A stretch of DNA of 64,000 bases from Chrysoporthe austroafricana. Lineage: Eukaryota; Ascomycota; Sordariomycetes; Diaporthales; Cryphonectriaceae. Made by a program: the position numbers and the translations under genes. How positions within the stretch are numbered: the first letter of the stretch is position 1; every line of letters starts with the position of its first letter. A model generated the notes under the pieces. The model was not told where the DNA came from and did no database searches. It was given only the letters and a program-made list of their open reading frames with translations. The stretch lies in contig JYIP02000005.1 of the NCBI GenBank assembly GCA_001051155.2, forward strand, positions 2,666,001-2,730,000, in the 5' to 3' direction. This document shows, one piece after another, positions 33,421 through 45,080 of the stretch.

Positions 33421-35286
33421 TCACTTCGCTGATTTCTTCGGTTTGGAACCGAACTTCTTCTTGCTGCCCTTCATCTTCAAGTCCTTGGGTTTGCCGTCCT
33501 TGGAACTCGCACGGCGGCCCTCGAAGATGATCGCCTCAGGTGTCTTCAACGCAGCGAAGTCCTCTTTCTTATTCTTACCAGGTCGTTCAGATGGCTTTCC
33601 CCCCCTCTCCCTCCATTTGCCTGCCCTTGCGCCAGATTTTGATATCCTGGCCTTAGCGGCGGCAGAGTGACCAAGAAGCTTTCCAGCCCGGCCAGCCATA
33701 GTCTGCTGTTCAGCCGTGAGTTTGGGCACGTATTTGGTGCCCTTCCTAGCCTTGCCGCTTGCCTTCAGCGCAGCAATCTTTTCAGCCGTTTTCTTCTCCA
33801 TAGCCCTGGCTGTCTTGTGGGGTGCTTTGCAGCGGCTCACGCGCAGTTCGCGGGGCAGCATGGGCGGGAATTTCTTCCCGTTCAGCAGGATAGCTGCCTC
33901 GACGGAGTTGCCATCCTGTGTGCTACGTTAGTACATACAATCATACCCCGCGCCCACCGCCACTTACGTAGAATTGCACGTAGGCAATGCCCTTGCCGAC
34001 TCTCGTCACCTGGTCACGCACAACTCGCACGCTTTCGACTTTTCCAGCATGCTGACCAAAGATCCGCCACAGACCTTCCTCGACGTCCATTGGCACCTTA
34101 GTGCGCTTGCGCTTCTCGGTCCTCTCCTTGCCCTCCTCATCCAGCTTCACGTTGAGCACTGTCTCGTCGTCCACGAAGCCCAGATTTCCGACGAACACAC
34201 AGCGCCGGTGATCAACCTCGGCCGGATGGGCCACACTGTCGACTCGAAGGTGCCGGTCCAGTACTATCGTTCCATTCAGCTTCGCACACGCCGTACGAGC
34301 TACGGGAGCGCTGCTGTACACCGCATATGCGTTGGATGAGTGCGTTGTTGCCTCCATCGTGGCCTTAGTGATAAAGGCGGCGCGCTTCGGCATCGCAGCT
34401 GTGGAGAAAGCCACGGACCGGAACCGGAGGGACTCGATGGTCTGCGGCGGTGAGGCCTCCTTGTCAAGCACCGAGGAGAGGTGTGCCAGCAGCTTCTTCT
34501 TGGCCTTCTTGGAGTTGACAGCTTCGACGGAGACATTTGACAAGAAGACAGTGCGCGAGGCCTTCTCAACCTCATCAGACTTCTTGGTCTGCTTGAGGGA
34601 TTCATGCATGGGGACATCGCCATCTGAGTCCTCCTCGCCGTCTGCCATCTTCGGTGCCTTTGCCTCCTTTCCGTCGTCGCTCTCTGGTACCTTGCGACGC
34701 TTGTTGACAGGAGGTTCCTCGTCGGCCAACTTTTGGAAATATTTGCTCTCCAAGTCATGGAACTCATCTTGCTTCCTCTTGCGCTTCTGCTTGCGCTCGT
34801 GCTCCTGGGCCTCGGCGAAAAGTTGGGCGGCAGCATCTCGCTCGTCGGCCTCACTGTCTGCAGAACCGACTTGTTCGCTCAGCTGATCATCAACCCCTTC
34901 ATCCTCAGAGCTCTCTTCCTCATCGGCACCCTCAGACTTGGCGTCATCATCAACATCCGACTCGCCCTCGACCTCACTACCATCCTCTTCATCGTCTTCG
35001 TCCTCGCTCTCCTGGCTCTCTGAATCTTGCTTCGACTTCGAGGTGATCAATTCCGAATATCGAGATTTCGCAGGTGTCTTCACAGGCCCAGACTATACTT
35101 TTGTAAGCTTGTGCTTCATTATTGGCTGTCCCAAGCTGGCGGTCGGTCTTACGCTTGTTGAGAAGAGGGCGTCGAGGGCCGGATCTATCTTCCTGGAGGA
35201 AGCAGACAACACGGTGCTCCTGGGTGCTGGTTAGATACCATCAGAGACATTTTCGTAGCCCTGGAGACTTACTTATCCTTCGCCAT
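33421..35286 (-). CDS. NOP12: Nucleolar RNA-binding protein NOP12
   Basis: Four exons on the minus strand (35286-35273, 35219-35153, 35092-33968, 33915-33421) give 566 residues. The joined N-terminus reads [13 protein letters not shown], then [17 protein letters not shown], typical of Nop12. A long acidic Asp/Glu/Ser block follows, then basic nuclear-localisation-like stretches. RRM 1 begins [14 protein letters not shown], with a long insert between RNP-2 and RNP-1. RRM 2 begins [14 protein letters not shown] and contains [10 protein letters not shown], which is interrupted by the last intron. The C-terminus is very Lys-rich ([13 protein letters not shown]). Nop12 is needed for 27S pre-rRNA processing and 60S assembly in the nucleolus. 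The first coding exon is only 14 nt. Confidence 0.93.
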
Positions 35287-35979
35287 CCTGAAAGATCAAG
35301 GACGGCTAATCGAACGTTCTCCACGATTCCTGGACTGCTTACTGCACCTGGTAGGTTCGACAGGAATTAATAGGATGGCGAACTTCAGACACAGTCCAAC
35401 TTCCCAGCAGAAAACATCAGCAAGGAAGCTGCCCTACCGGAAACGAAGAATTATCAGGCTGGACTGGCGGCCAGCTTCAAATGCTCGAGGCAGAAGACAA
35501 AGCCGCACTTCGACAAAGCCGCATTTCGAGGCGCATTCACAAAAAAATGGTTGCCAAGACGCTTATCGATAGCTACCTGGCGCTAGTAGCACAGCACCGC
35601 GGCAACTGGAGGTGCAGGTATTCGCGGCAGGCACTTTGCGAAATGGAGAAGCAAGTCGCAGTGCAGGTGTGCGTCTTCCCACTCATTCGCGCCCCGATTC
35701 TCCTCCCCTCGGTGCAGCCGTCGCTCCTTTCCACACCACCACCACCACCACCAGCAGTACCAGCACCACCATGACACGTCCCCTAACTCAACCTCAGGAA
35801 CCTGGCCAGATGTGAGCCATATAGCATAGTTTTGCGCTTGCACAGCATTCAGCTTTTACCTCTATCCCACTAAACCCTCTGACCCCTCTCTACGCTGCTG
35901 CTGCCGCCGGCCCGATTTTCCTCCAGTTGCGCCCGACACCGGTACACACACCACACCTCGAGCTTCGACCATCTGGACC
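35287..35979. other. Divergent promoter between NOP12 and DEP1
   Basis: A spacer of about 0.7 kb shared by two divergently transcribed nuclear-protein genes. A (CAC)n run lies at 35,732-35,771. No coding frame is supported. Confidence 0.5.
35732..35771 (+). repeat. (CAC)n microsatellite
   Basis: About seven consecutive CAC/ACC units, a short CAGCAGTACCAG interruption, then two more units. It lies in the presumed DEP1 5' UTR. Confidence 0.85.
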
Positions 35980-38108
35980 ATGGCAAGCGGGGCCACCGCA
36001 CTGCCGATAGCAATGGCCAACCCTCCGCACTCACTTCTCGACCAGGATACCAGCACTGTGTCTTCCCCACTCAGTGAGGTTGTCGAGGACAAGGACATCG
36101 AACAGATGGATGTTGACATGAAGAGCAACCCCTCCGACGACGACGAGCTTGATCAACCAGAGCATGGCCGGGCAGGTGCGCCTGTGATCAACGACGACTC
36201 CGACTCTCTTAGTGAGATTGATTCGGAGGCAAGCACAGAGCGACTCTATGATACCCCGCGCAAGAGCAATGCACAGCTCAACGATACAGTGTCGGACGCA
36301 GACTATACAAGAGAACCGCAGTCCGACAAGGTCCTCCGCTCCTTCAAACGAAGCCCGAGCAAGCTACAGGAGCAGATACGAGCTGATGTAGGTGCGGGGT
36401 CTGGCGACGACGACAATGAAGATCTCTCTGAGGGCTCCGCAGGCGATAGCGAGGTTGATTCAGACAAAGATGATGGGAAAGCACATAAGACCTCTCGTTC
36501 CTTGCACCAGAAGTCACGACAGCCGCACATCGCAGCAGGCGACGAGCCCTCAGCGGACTCAAGAAAGCGCAAGCGATTGGCTTTAGTAGAGCAGTCTAGC
36601 GACAACGAGCATCCCCGAAAGAGAGCCAACTCTGTTGTTGAGCCCAGCGACGAGACGAAATCGTTGTCCAAAGTGCTCTCCGAAGACCTAGGCCCGATCA
36701 ACTCGAGAGGAGGCAAGAGCGCTGAGCAATCCGGGGCCGAAAATGACGACACAATAATGAAAGAGGAAGTCGAGGACATTACAGAATCGGTCGAGAAAGC
36801 CACAAACGAGCTCCCCAGCAGGCTCAAAAAGTCGAAGCGCAGTGCCCCGAGGAGGCGGAAGGGCTCTGTGGGGGAAGCCACCGCGGAGGCTCACGAGGTA
36901 GAGGAGCCGGCCACAGAACACGACCAGCCAGTAGAGGACGAACCAATAGAGACGGCTGAGGTCGATGAGGAGGCTGAAATTGCGCACAAGAATGAGGAAG
37001 AACGTAAGCGCGCCGATCAGCCCTTGCGAATTCGTTACGACTGACCGATTGCCTATAGTAGAGAGAAAACGACATGCGTTCGACCAACTAGGAGCAATCG
37101 AGAAGCAATTTGCAGTCCTGCGGGATCGGTGAGTACCGCCTGGCAATCTTGGCGCGCCTCTGGGACCTGAGCTGACGTATTTTGCTGTCCAGACTCTACG
37201 AGGAACGACTCGCCCAACTGAACGAGGAGCAGGCGTTGTTGGAAGGAGAAAATCCCACCCATCCCGAGTATCTCGCGATGATGCAGTGCATCGATAGCCG
37301 CCGTGACGACAGGCTGAGAGTGACTGAGCTTGAGTACAAATTCAATATGGACGCCTTAGATCGGTGGGCCGTGGCCCGTCGAGCCCAGATCTTGTCTCAA
37401 TTCTACCAGAGTGTACGCGAATCAAGAGAGAAGACACTCGATGAGCTTGGGAAGCAGTGGTACGAGATACAGCACGAGCGCAGGAAGAACGCCAATCCGA
37501 TACCGGATTACGGCTTTCGCTTCCCCAAGACGAAGGCGCTACAGAAGAAGCAGGCTATTGCGCACAGCAAGGAGACTTCAATATTGGCTGGCGTTGCCCA
37601 ACATCATGGGTTCCCAGCTGCGCCTGAGATGAAGGCTGCATCGCAGGCCGAGATTGAGGAGGACTTTGAAGCTATGCATGTAAGTCCCAAAGCTTCGACT
37701 GCGGGCCGAGCCAAGGGCCTGTACTGATTGAAGTGGCAGCGAGCTCGACAGAGTATCATGGGCTCTGCGCAGCAAGTGCAGCCTGCGCTTAATGAATATG
37801 GAGCGGTGCCTTTCGGGCGAACTCTAGGACCGGCTGGAGAGCAGTTCTTGGAGCAAACACCATGGGCCAACCCAAAACACCCGTCACATGGCTCACGACG
37901 ACACTCACATAGCGCTTACGCCGGCCCACCAGCGTTTTTGAACCAACCGAAATCATTACATCATCAAGCCAGCTCTGCTTGGTATGCTAATGGCCAGGTC
38001 AATGGAGACTCCGCGCACAAACATCCCACGGCCGCGGATCACGAGACAGGGCATGCGCGGAAGACGGCTGACACTGCCAAACCCAAGCGTGAGACCGTTC
38101 TTGTTTAA
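35980..38108 (+). CDS. DEP1: Sds3-like subunit of the Rpd3L histone deacetylase complex (DEP1)
   Basis: Four exons (35980-37003, 37059-37128, 37193-37679, 37740-38108) give 649 residues. The first ~340 are acidic, Ser-rich and disordered, with Lys/Arg clusters (RKRKRLALVEQ) suited to nuclear import. The Sds3-like domain starts at the second exon: ERKRHAFDQLGAIEKQFAVL, RLYEERLAQLNEEQALLEG, then a helical run with LEYKFNMDALDRWAVARRAQ. A basic, Gln/Pro-rich tail follows. Sds3/Dep1 proteins scaffold the class I deacetylase Rpd3 with Sin3 and mediate promoter repression. The Sds3 paralogue is the main alternative; the long acidic N-terminus favours DEP1. The 70-nt second exon is restored in phase on both sides. 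An internal ATG at 36,013 could be an alternative start. Confidence 0.8.
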
Positions 38109-38661
38109 AGGCACCGTATGTTCTCGATTCTTTGGAGTTGCGATACCCCTGGGAATGAAGGTGTTTTGGCTTATACCGAGACGGCTCCTGGTCTCTTCAC
38201 GTGGCGTCTGCAGGTAAATTCCTATGGCTGTCGATTGACTTTGGGGTTTTAAAGTCGTACGGCAATGGAACAACAATTCCATGCCTACATATACCGCTGA
38301 GAGCAGACGTTCTGTTTCGTTTGATTTCGCAGCTGTGAGCTAATCCCTGAAAGGCGTTTCTGGGGTTTTCTAAGCTCCTCATGGAGCCTGGTACTAGCAG
38401 CCGGCACCCGGTTGATTCCTTCTTGTTTCTGTAGATACAGTTTTGTAGCTGTACAAGCATGTGACTGCGATCAGCACATCAATATACACGCCAAGAGAGG
38501 CTCATTCATGCTCGTGGGCACACCCTACGCTTCGTAGTCGAGTGCGTCTCCCTAACGTGCTCTGTTCGCACGGCCCATGACCATATTGCGCAACCAACCA
38601 GATTTCAGTAACCAGCGCAGAAATGTAATATATTCCCCAACAATCAGGCGAAGATGCTCTT
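38109..38661. other. Convergent intergenic region between DEP1 and COA3
   Basis: Both genes end here, so it should contain their 3' UTRs. No gene or repeat is seen. Confidence 0.55.
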
Positions 38662-39042
38662 CTATTTCTTGACCGCCTCCGGAGTACGTTGCTGTACTTG
38701 GTGAACCGGTGCATCGGGCACCTTGACGTCTTCGAACTCGTCCTGGCCGACGGCCTTTATTGTGTACATGTCTAAACAGGATCAGCCCTTAGGACCTTCG
38801 GCTGAAGATTACCTCAGGATCAACGTCGAAAACATACAGACACCGGTCGCAACCCCAGCCATGATCAGACCGGTCACGGCATTCTTGACTAGGTACGGGC
38901 GCCGCGCCCGGAGGAGGGCCGCGGACTGCGCGTTGGCTCGGGTATAGTAGCTGGAATGGTCGTACCTGGTTTGCCGGCGAATCAGCGATCATGAAGCACT
39001 CCCATATGCGCGCGTGTATGGATTTCGTTCTCACCCTGCCAT
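38662..39042 (-). CDS. COA3: Cytochrome c oxidase assembly factor 3
   Basis: Three exons on the minus strand (39042-39035, 38965-38838, 38771-38662) give 81 residues. No single open frame shows the protein; it appears only after splicing. The product contains MAGYDHSSYYTRANAQSAAL, then RARRPYLVKNAVTGL, a single membrane helix (LIMAGVATGVYMYTI), and KAVGQDEFEDVKVPDAPV. The YLVKN..TG and QDEFEDVKVP motifs are characteristic of fungal Coa3. It sits in the mitochondrial inner membrane and works with Mss51 and Cox14 to couple Cox1 synthesis to complex IV assembly. The first exon is an 8-nt coding microexon (ATG GCA GG). All junctions are GT..AG and in phase. It is divergent from PTA1 across a 0.76 kb spacer. 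Confidence 0.88.
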
Positions 39043-39804
39043 GTTCAAAGGGGATCTGGTCTTCCGCGTTGTCAGTGTCGAAGTCACTGGTCTGGTAATT
39101 CGAGTAGAACCAGATGCCTCTGACTCCGACAAAAAAGTTGGGTTACGTAAGCCGCACGGTGATCTCATCCACGGCCCGTGGCAGGGGTCCCTCGAAACAG
39201 GGGTAGCAAGGCCAAGCAAGCAGCTGCCAGTCGCTGCCGACGTGCTTAGGCTTGAATTTGTAGGCGGCACTTGCCTTTGACCTCAGTCGCCCGTCATCTC
39301 ACCAGCCCACGCAGCCTTTCGCAGTGAAACCAGTCAACCGACTCCACGACCACCACCGGGCGGCACAGACAGCGATTGACTGTCGCGGCGAAACCATCAT
39401 TCCGACCATATTACTTCGAGGAGCACTCTGGTGTCGATTTGCGTCTCCAGGCACGCGAGGGGGCATTACATCAACTGTATTCACTGGCGAAGAATGCGAC
39501 TACCAACGACATCTTTCAACAAAGCGATACTCACGCGTCACGACAATAACCTTCAACCTGGCTTCTTGGTCGCTCGCTCGCTCTGGATGCATCTTGCAAA
39601 TTGATGATTCCTGTTACTCTACATCCTGCCTCCTCCTGCCTCCCCCCATCCTCGACCACTTGGAGCCCCCCTCCTCCACGTACAACACCCCATCCCCCGT
39701 AGAGTAGAAGCTGGGAGTTTCCCTCCCACAGACCTCCTATCTTCCACGACCCAGCTCCATTCTGCAAATCCTGTGCCCAGGTCCTGCTGTCACCGCTGCC
39801 CATC
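39043..39804. other. Divergent promoter between COA3 and PTA1
   Basis: The PTA1-proximal 200 bases are strongly C/T-rich (39,590-39,790), as in fungal transcription start regions. No coding frame is supported. Confidence 0.5.
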
Positions 39805-42348
39805 ATGGCCGCCGCCGACGTGCAGTCCGTGAGCGAGCAGCTCAAGCAGCTGAACGAGGCCAAGAAGGCCGTCCTCAGCGACCCCCAGGCCTACTACTCG
39901 CAGATCATGGTGGGAATCCTGCCGCTCGCCAGCCCCAACACCAACGTCGAGCTGCGGAGATGGGCCACAAACTTCATCGCCGAGGCCTTCGCGACGCCCA
40001 CGCTGCCCGGCCGCGACAAGGAGGGTATGAGCCTCCAGGTTGTCGGTCACCTGCGCGTCCTGCTGGACAACCCTAAGGAGGACCCATATGTCCTGAGGAG
40101 TACCATACAGGCGGCGGCGAGCATCTACCCACATGCGATGCGATGGATGTACGTTCGACCTCTCCTGCTGCTGCGATTCACGGTGCTGGTTCCTGGCGAT
40201 GTGGAAGGCTCCTTTTCCATATTTCCTTTGTGTTCCTTCAAGGTGCTTCTACGGTCTCTTCATTGTTTTGCTAATACGGGCTCTTTAGAATACACAACTC
40301 CTACGAGCGAGGGCCATGGGACGAGTTGATGGCTATCAAGCAGAGGATACTACGGATCTGGGACGACACTGCATCTGTCGTAAAGGCGTGTTGTATCAAG
40401 TTTGCCCAGCGCGTGGTTCTTGCACAGACAATAGCCGTCAACATGGAGAAGGTGAGATCCCCGTAGATCCGCGGTGGTGTCGAAGACTGACACATATATA
40501 TCAGTATCGCAACGGTTTGGAGGTGTCATTGGGAATGGTCCCGGCGGACCATGCCTTTCTCGACATAAGACAACTTGAAGCAGAGGCCACCGGGCTTCTC
40601 GACAGGATGCTCAGTGTGTTTCAGGACAATAGCAGGTATGATTAGATTTTTCGTCGAGCACCGGTGGGCTTCTACTGACTAAACAACCCATCTTGCAGCG
40701 ATGCCCTTGTAGTGGATGGAACGTTGAATTGTCTGTCTATCCTCATTCGTTCCAGACCATCGACGTCCACCCGGATTCTCAATGCTGTCATGAGCTTCAA
40801 CCCACTCAAGCTTGCAAACTCTCCCATGACCCCCAAGACGCGTGTGATTGTCAAGTCTATGGAGAGGACCACGAGACAGTTGTTGGTACATCTATTCAGG
40901 CGGTATGTGCTTTCCTCAGAGCTCAGGCGATGAGAGACTGACAATATCCAGGGATCCGCAAAATCCTTGGGCACCCAGGATGCATGCTCACGTGGAGCGG
41001 CTCATGCGCTCGCGAGCGGAGATCCTCGACGGTGCCGGCAGCAAGCGGCACCTGGCTGAGCAACAAGCGTACGGCGACGCCAAGCGGCAGAAGACCTCGG
41101 AGCCTACCCAGGCACGAGTCAATCCGATGGCTCCTCCAGCAAATAGTCTTGCAGCCCTCTTCACACTTCCCGGCACCCCGTCCCTGCAAGCCATCGATGC
41201 TTCGCAAGTACCGGCGGCAATAGCGGCCAAGATTATTGTGTCAACGCTCTCTAGGATAGATCATCAGGCACTCGACAAAGCCGTCAAGACCGTAGGCGAG
41301 CGTCTCGCAGTCAAGGCGGCTACACAGGCTCCAGTACTGAATCCAGAGACTGCGCCTCTGGACGTTGAGGATGATGATGATGATTACGAACCAGACTATA
41401 TGATGGCCGAGGACACTGAACAGATCCTCAACAAGTTGGACGGCACGTCCCGAGAGGAGCAGCATCAGCAGGCGGATGCTGCATCACTGGCCTTGGGGCC
41501 ATTCAAACTACCCCCACCACCGACACTTACTTCTGAGGCTGCAGCATCAGCCGGCCAGGTGACGGTGGCCCGGGTCTTGGACGCTGTGAAAGGGCTGGAA
41601 GACCCACCTGCGAAGAAGTCTAGAGCTGGCATTAACCGACTCGCGGCGAACTCTTATGATAGAGAGTCAATGCTCACGTTCATCGTCCGCTTGGGCACAC
41701 GCTCCAGCGCCGGTCTTGAGGACACCGATGTCAAACACGAGGACAGCAGTGCTATGGTGTCCCGTAACTTGCTGAGCGGCAACGCCATTCGCGATCGGCT
41801 GTACGCATACGTGTTGGAGGACTTCCGCAAGCGCATCGATATTGCGGTCGCATGGTTGTGCGAGGAGTGGTACAACGACATTCTGTTGAGGAAACAAAGC
41901 TATGATGCGCCGCTGCACTACGTGAAGTGGGCAACGAAACTTGTCGACGGCTTCTTTCCGTATCTGAACCCCTCGGATAAGGTGCTCATGCGATTCCTGG
42001 GTGAGATACCGGAGCTGAACAAGGCGATTCTAACCAAGGTAACGCATCTGTGTGCGGATCCGGCGATGGTTCAACTGGCACTTACAAGTTTGTTGTACCT
42101 CGTTATGATGAAACCACCGGTGAGGGATATGGCGCTGGACGCCGTCCAGGACATCTGGGTTGAGTGTAAGTCCTCCTTCCACGTCTCGTCGTATGTATGA
42201 AACTGTCACTCATCTATTTCCAGATGAGGACGCACGCCCGATGGCGGCAAAGTATCTTACAAAATGGCGTCCAGGCTTCATCGCTTCACAGACTGCAGGC
42301 AATGGTGGCAACGACGCCACTGCTCTGCCCCCGGCTGTTACCACCTAA
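39805..42348 (+). CDS. PTA1: Pta1/symplekin-like mRNA cleavage and polyadenylation factor subunit
   Basis: Six exons (39805-40148, 40289-40451, 40505-40635, 40699-40902, 40952-42165, 42224-42348) give 726 residues. The N-terminal ~320 residues form the HEAT-like symplekin/Pta1 domain: QLKQLNEAKKAVLSDPQAYY, QIMVGILPLASPNTNVELRR and WATNFIAEAFATP. The splice RW-IIHNSYERGPWDEL and IRILRIWDD-type helices follow in exon 2. The middle is acidic and disordered (VEDDDDDYEPDYMMAEDTEQ). A second helical repeat region ends near KWRPGF. Pta1 scaffolds the CPF complex, bridging poly(A) polymerase, the Ssu72 phosphatase and the Pol II CTD. All six junctions keep phase; the last exon restores a Tyr codon (VE-YEDARPMAAKYL). 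Confidence 0.9.
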
Positions 42349-42994
42349 GTCCTTCTGGCTCGTCCCAAAGGACACGAATCTCGTCCACGGGCATTTCTAG
42401 ATACATCGTTTCACGGCTAGAGCCAGTGTAAAGCACATTCTTATGGGCTGAAAATATCAAGAAAGCATAGCACGGATTCATTACAGGGTGGCCATCGTTT
42501 TGGGTGGGACACGGCATACACCGTCATGGTTGGGCTCGTAGGGCAATCGACTTGGCAGGTGAATTTTCTCACTTGTGTTACTATATTTCTATGTACTACT
42601 ACTGGGTGTAGAAATCACAGGAAAAGGCAAGGCCAGTCGAGAGTCATCCATATTCGGTACGTTCAAAGCACCCACCTCGCCGAGGCGAATATACGTAACT
42701 TGGTATCTGGCAGCCATAAGACCATAATGATATCTGGGTTTTATTTATCTACTTCTATGAAGAGTTAACTATATATATCGTATCCCGAAGCCTCATATCA
42801 TCATTTCTGTAAATCATATATGTAAACTTCGTACTGGAGAACTGGAGGAGGGGGGAACCCTTTAGTCTTCCCGGTGGGTGTCTGGTCCCTTCATTCTTGA
42901 GAGTCGTGAAAGTCAATGAATTATAGCGTACAGCAGACGTGACCTCACTGTGCGCTGTCCACTCGAAGCTTATAAGAAGTGACTCCGTTGTTGC
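42349..42994. other. Convergent intergenic region
   Basis: 3' flanks of PTA1 and of the Cys-rich secreted protein. Locally A/T-rich (about 42,700-42,830). No gene is seen. Confidence 0.55.
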
Positions 42995-43439
42995 TTAAGA
43001 GCAGATCGTCTGGTATGAGCCGAGACCCGCAGCGGTGGCGTTGTAACAGGCGCCGGCAGCGATCGGTATGGCCTCCGTCGCACACTCGGAGTCCGAGTAG
43101 GCGTAGACTGTCGACATGGTTAATCAGGGTTAGAAAGCAAAAGACCAAAAAAGAGGAGGGCGCAGGGGGGGGGAATTCTCCCTGTTGGGAAAGAGGCTTA
43201 CAAGAGCAACCATCAATGGTGATGTCCAGAACCAGGACGGACTCGACGTCCAGCTCGGACGGGAACTCGAAGCAGGTGTTCTCGTCAGACTGTTCATAGG
43301 TATAGACCCCCTGGTTGGCCGCGGAGCAGCCAGCTTCGCCGTAGGTGCGGAAGTCGATCATATGAGGGTCGAGCTGGCGGCGAATGCTGGCGGCCGTGGC
43401 GACGGCGGCGACGGAGAGAATGGCGGCGGTGAACTGCAT
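42995..43439 (-). CDS. Small secreted Cys-rich protein, 116 aa (effector-like)
   Basis: Two exons on the minus strand (43439-43202, 43107-42995). Signal peptide MQFTAAILSVAAVATAA, then a possible dibasic processing site (IRRQ). The mature part has six cysteines (GCSAA, NTCFEF, DGCSF, SECATE, GACYNA, TICS), enough for three disulfides, and a high proportion of acidic residues. The splice joins the third cysteine region to FYAYSDSECATEAIPIAAG, and the protein ends soon after QTICS. Ignoring the intron would read into a frame with no secreted-protein features. Proteins of this build are often induced on hosts or surfaces; nothing here proves that. I do not recognise a named family and describe it only as a candidate secreted effector or wall protein. 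Confidence 0.75.
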
Positions 43440-45080
43440 GTTGACTTTTTTAGGGTATGATTAGAGGTCGGTTTAAATGTCTTGCTGCGTTTGTGCTTTA
43501 GGTGATGGTGGTGGTGGTGGTGGTGATGGTGACTGACAGGACGTCCGAGCCAGCGGCAATTGCACGACCTACTTATACACTTTGTCAATATAACAGGTCC
43601 CGGATACTTCAGCCTCTGCAGACCCCCGAGCGTGAATCCATTCACCAACAGGGGCAATATCGTGATACTAAAGCTCAATACGAGATCAGCCCGTCCACTC
43701 GCCTTGTGAGTGGCACGCTGACAGCAGCGCCCGCCCGCGCTTACAACGTCCTTGTGGTTCGGCCGTCACGAGACTCTCTACTCTTGTTACCTGTCTGGGA
43801 CACGAAAACTAAGCCAGAGATCGGCAGCTCGAACCCGCCGGCTCGGGACGCCCGCCGTTGGGCGGTGCACACGCAGCTGAGCGCTACCAGGTGGATCTTG
43901 ACCGCCGGCGCCGCCACGCGTCGAGGGCTGCGCCGTCAGGCCGTCAGCCGCGAGGCCGAGGGTGATTCCACCGCGTGCAATGTTACATCCCGACTTTCTG
44001 CCCCACCAGCGCTCTCCCGCAGCGTACCGGAAGGCGGTACATCATGTGCGCACAGCGACGGGAACGTATGTCCAGGTGAAGATATCGACATTGCTATGTC
44101 CGGGCTGGCACCCACGGACCAGGACTCCCGGCAGCGTGGAGACGAACCAGCAGTCCAAAGGTAGGCAGTACTGAATATGCCATTACATATTCATAGATCC
44201 ACCATTACTGACATACTCTGTTCCCTGGACGATCCTGGATCCGGATGCCTGGCGCTGTGGCACAGCGAAGCTCTCGAAGTACCTCTCGGCGAGGACATCT
44301 AATGGTTAGGACGATCAGGAATCATGGAATCCTGCACCATACTAACGGGTAAATAATACGAAAGCCGAGACTAAGGAAGGGTATTAAGAATCAAATCCAT
44401 AGAAGGCCATCGCCAAGCCGGGCAATCATGCTGACCACCACTCGTAGTATTTGATCTCCCGCGAGAGCTGTGAAGCCGGGCAAACGATCTATCGTTGATA
44501 CTCACAGTAAAGTCGCAGATCCAGAAAGGTCAAAAGGGCTCCTGCTCCGCCGAAAATCGCCTGGGCCCGTTCCACCATTGCAAATAAGAATCTAAATAGA
44601 GCACCCAATCATCAGTATGCTTGATCCTGCGGTAATTGTCGACCCGCGCCACTGATCCTCCCACGTGGGTACAGATCTGCAGAAGCCCTCGCGTCGTTGG
44701 GTACGTCGCAGTCGAGTCTGACCGCCTCGGACAAAGGCATGCCAGCTGTACACGAGGTTATCTGGAGCACTTCCGATGTATTTTTCTCTTCTTCGAGTAT
44801 AGGGCGCCTTTGCACTTTCTCGTCTTACACTTCCGCTACGCACCCTCGGTGTATGAGTGAGCGAGGTCCCAAGGTGGGCACATGGTGACTGGACGTCGTT
44901 CTGGCGTTGAATAGGGGCTAGCATTGGTGATCAGTCAGATCTGGCCACTTCTAGCGTCAAGCTGCCGACTTCTTCCAGACCTCTCTTGTCAGTAATACGA
45001 GACGGACGCCATTGATATTAGACAGGTGGATGAGAAAACCTCTCAAGTAATGACTAGTGAAGCAGGGCCTGCAGTGCATG
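43440..45080. other. Intergenic region upstream of the Cys-rich protein gene
   Basis: A 1.6 kb spacer between two minus-strand genes. It contains the (GGT)n run at 43,501. Plus-strand frames at 43,502-44,164 and 43,962-44,174 lack domain, splice and composition support. I see no RNA gene or mobile element. Confidence 0.45.
43501..43531 (+). repeat. (GGT/GAT)n microsatellite
   Basis: GGTGAT followed by six GGT units and another GATGGTGA, about 60 bases upstream of the Cys-rich secreted protein start (which is on the minus strand). Confidence 0.85.

Noticed and set aside
35732..43531. Short tandem triplets (CAC, GGT) as a CRISPR or satellite array
   Set aside because: They are simple microsatellites without spacers or repeat units of array length.
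43502..44164. 220-aa plus-strand frame
   Set aside because: Begins in a GGT microsatellite (poly-Val) and has no domain; likely chance.
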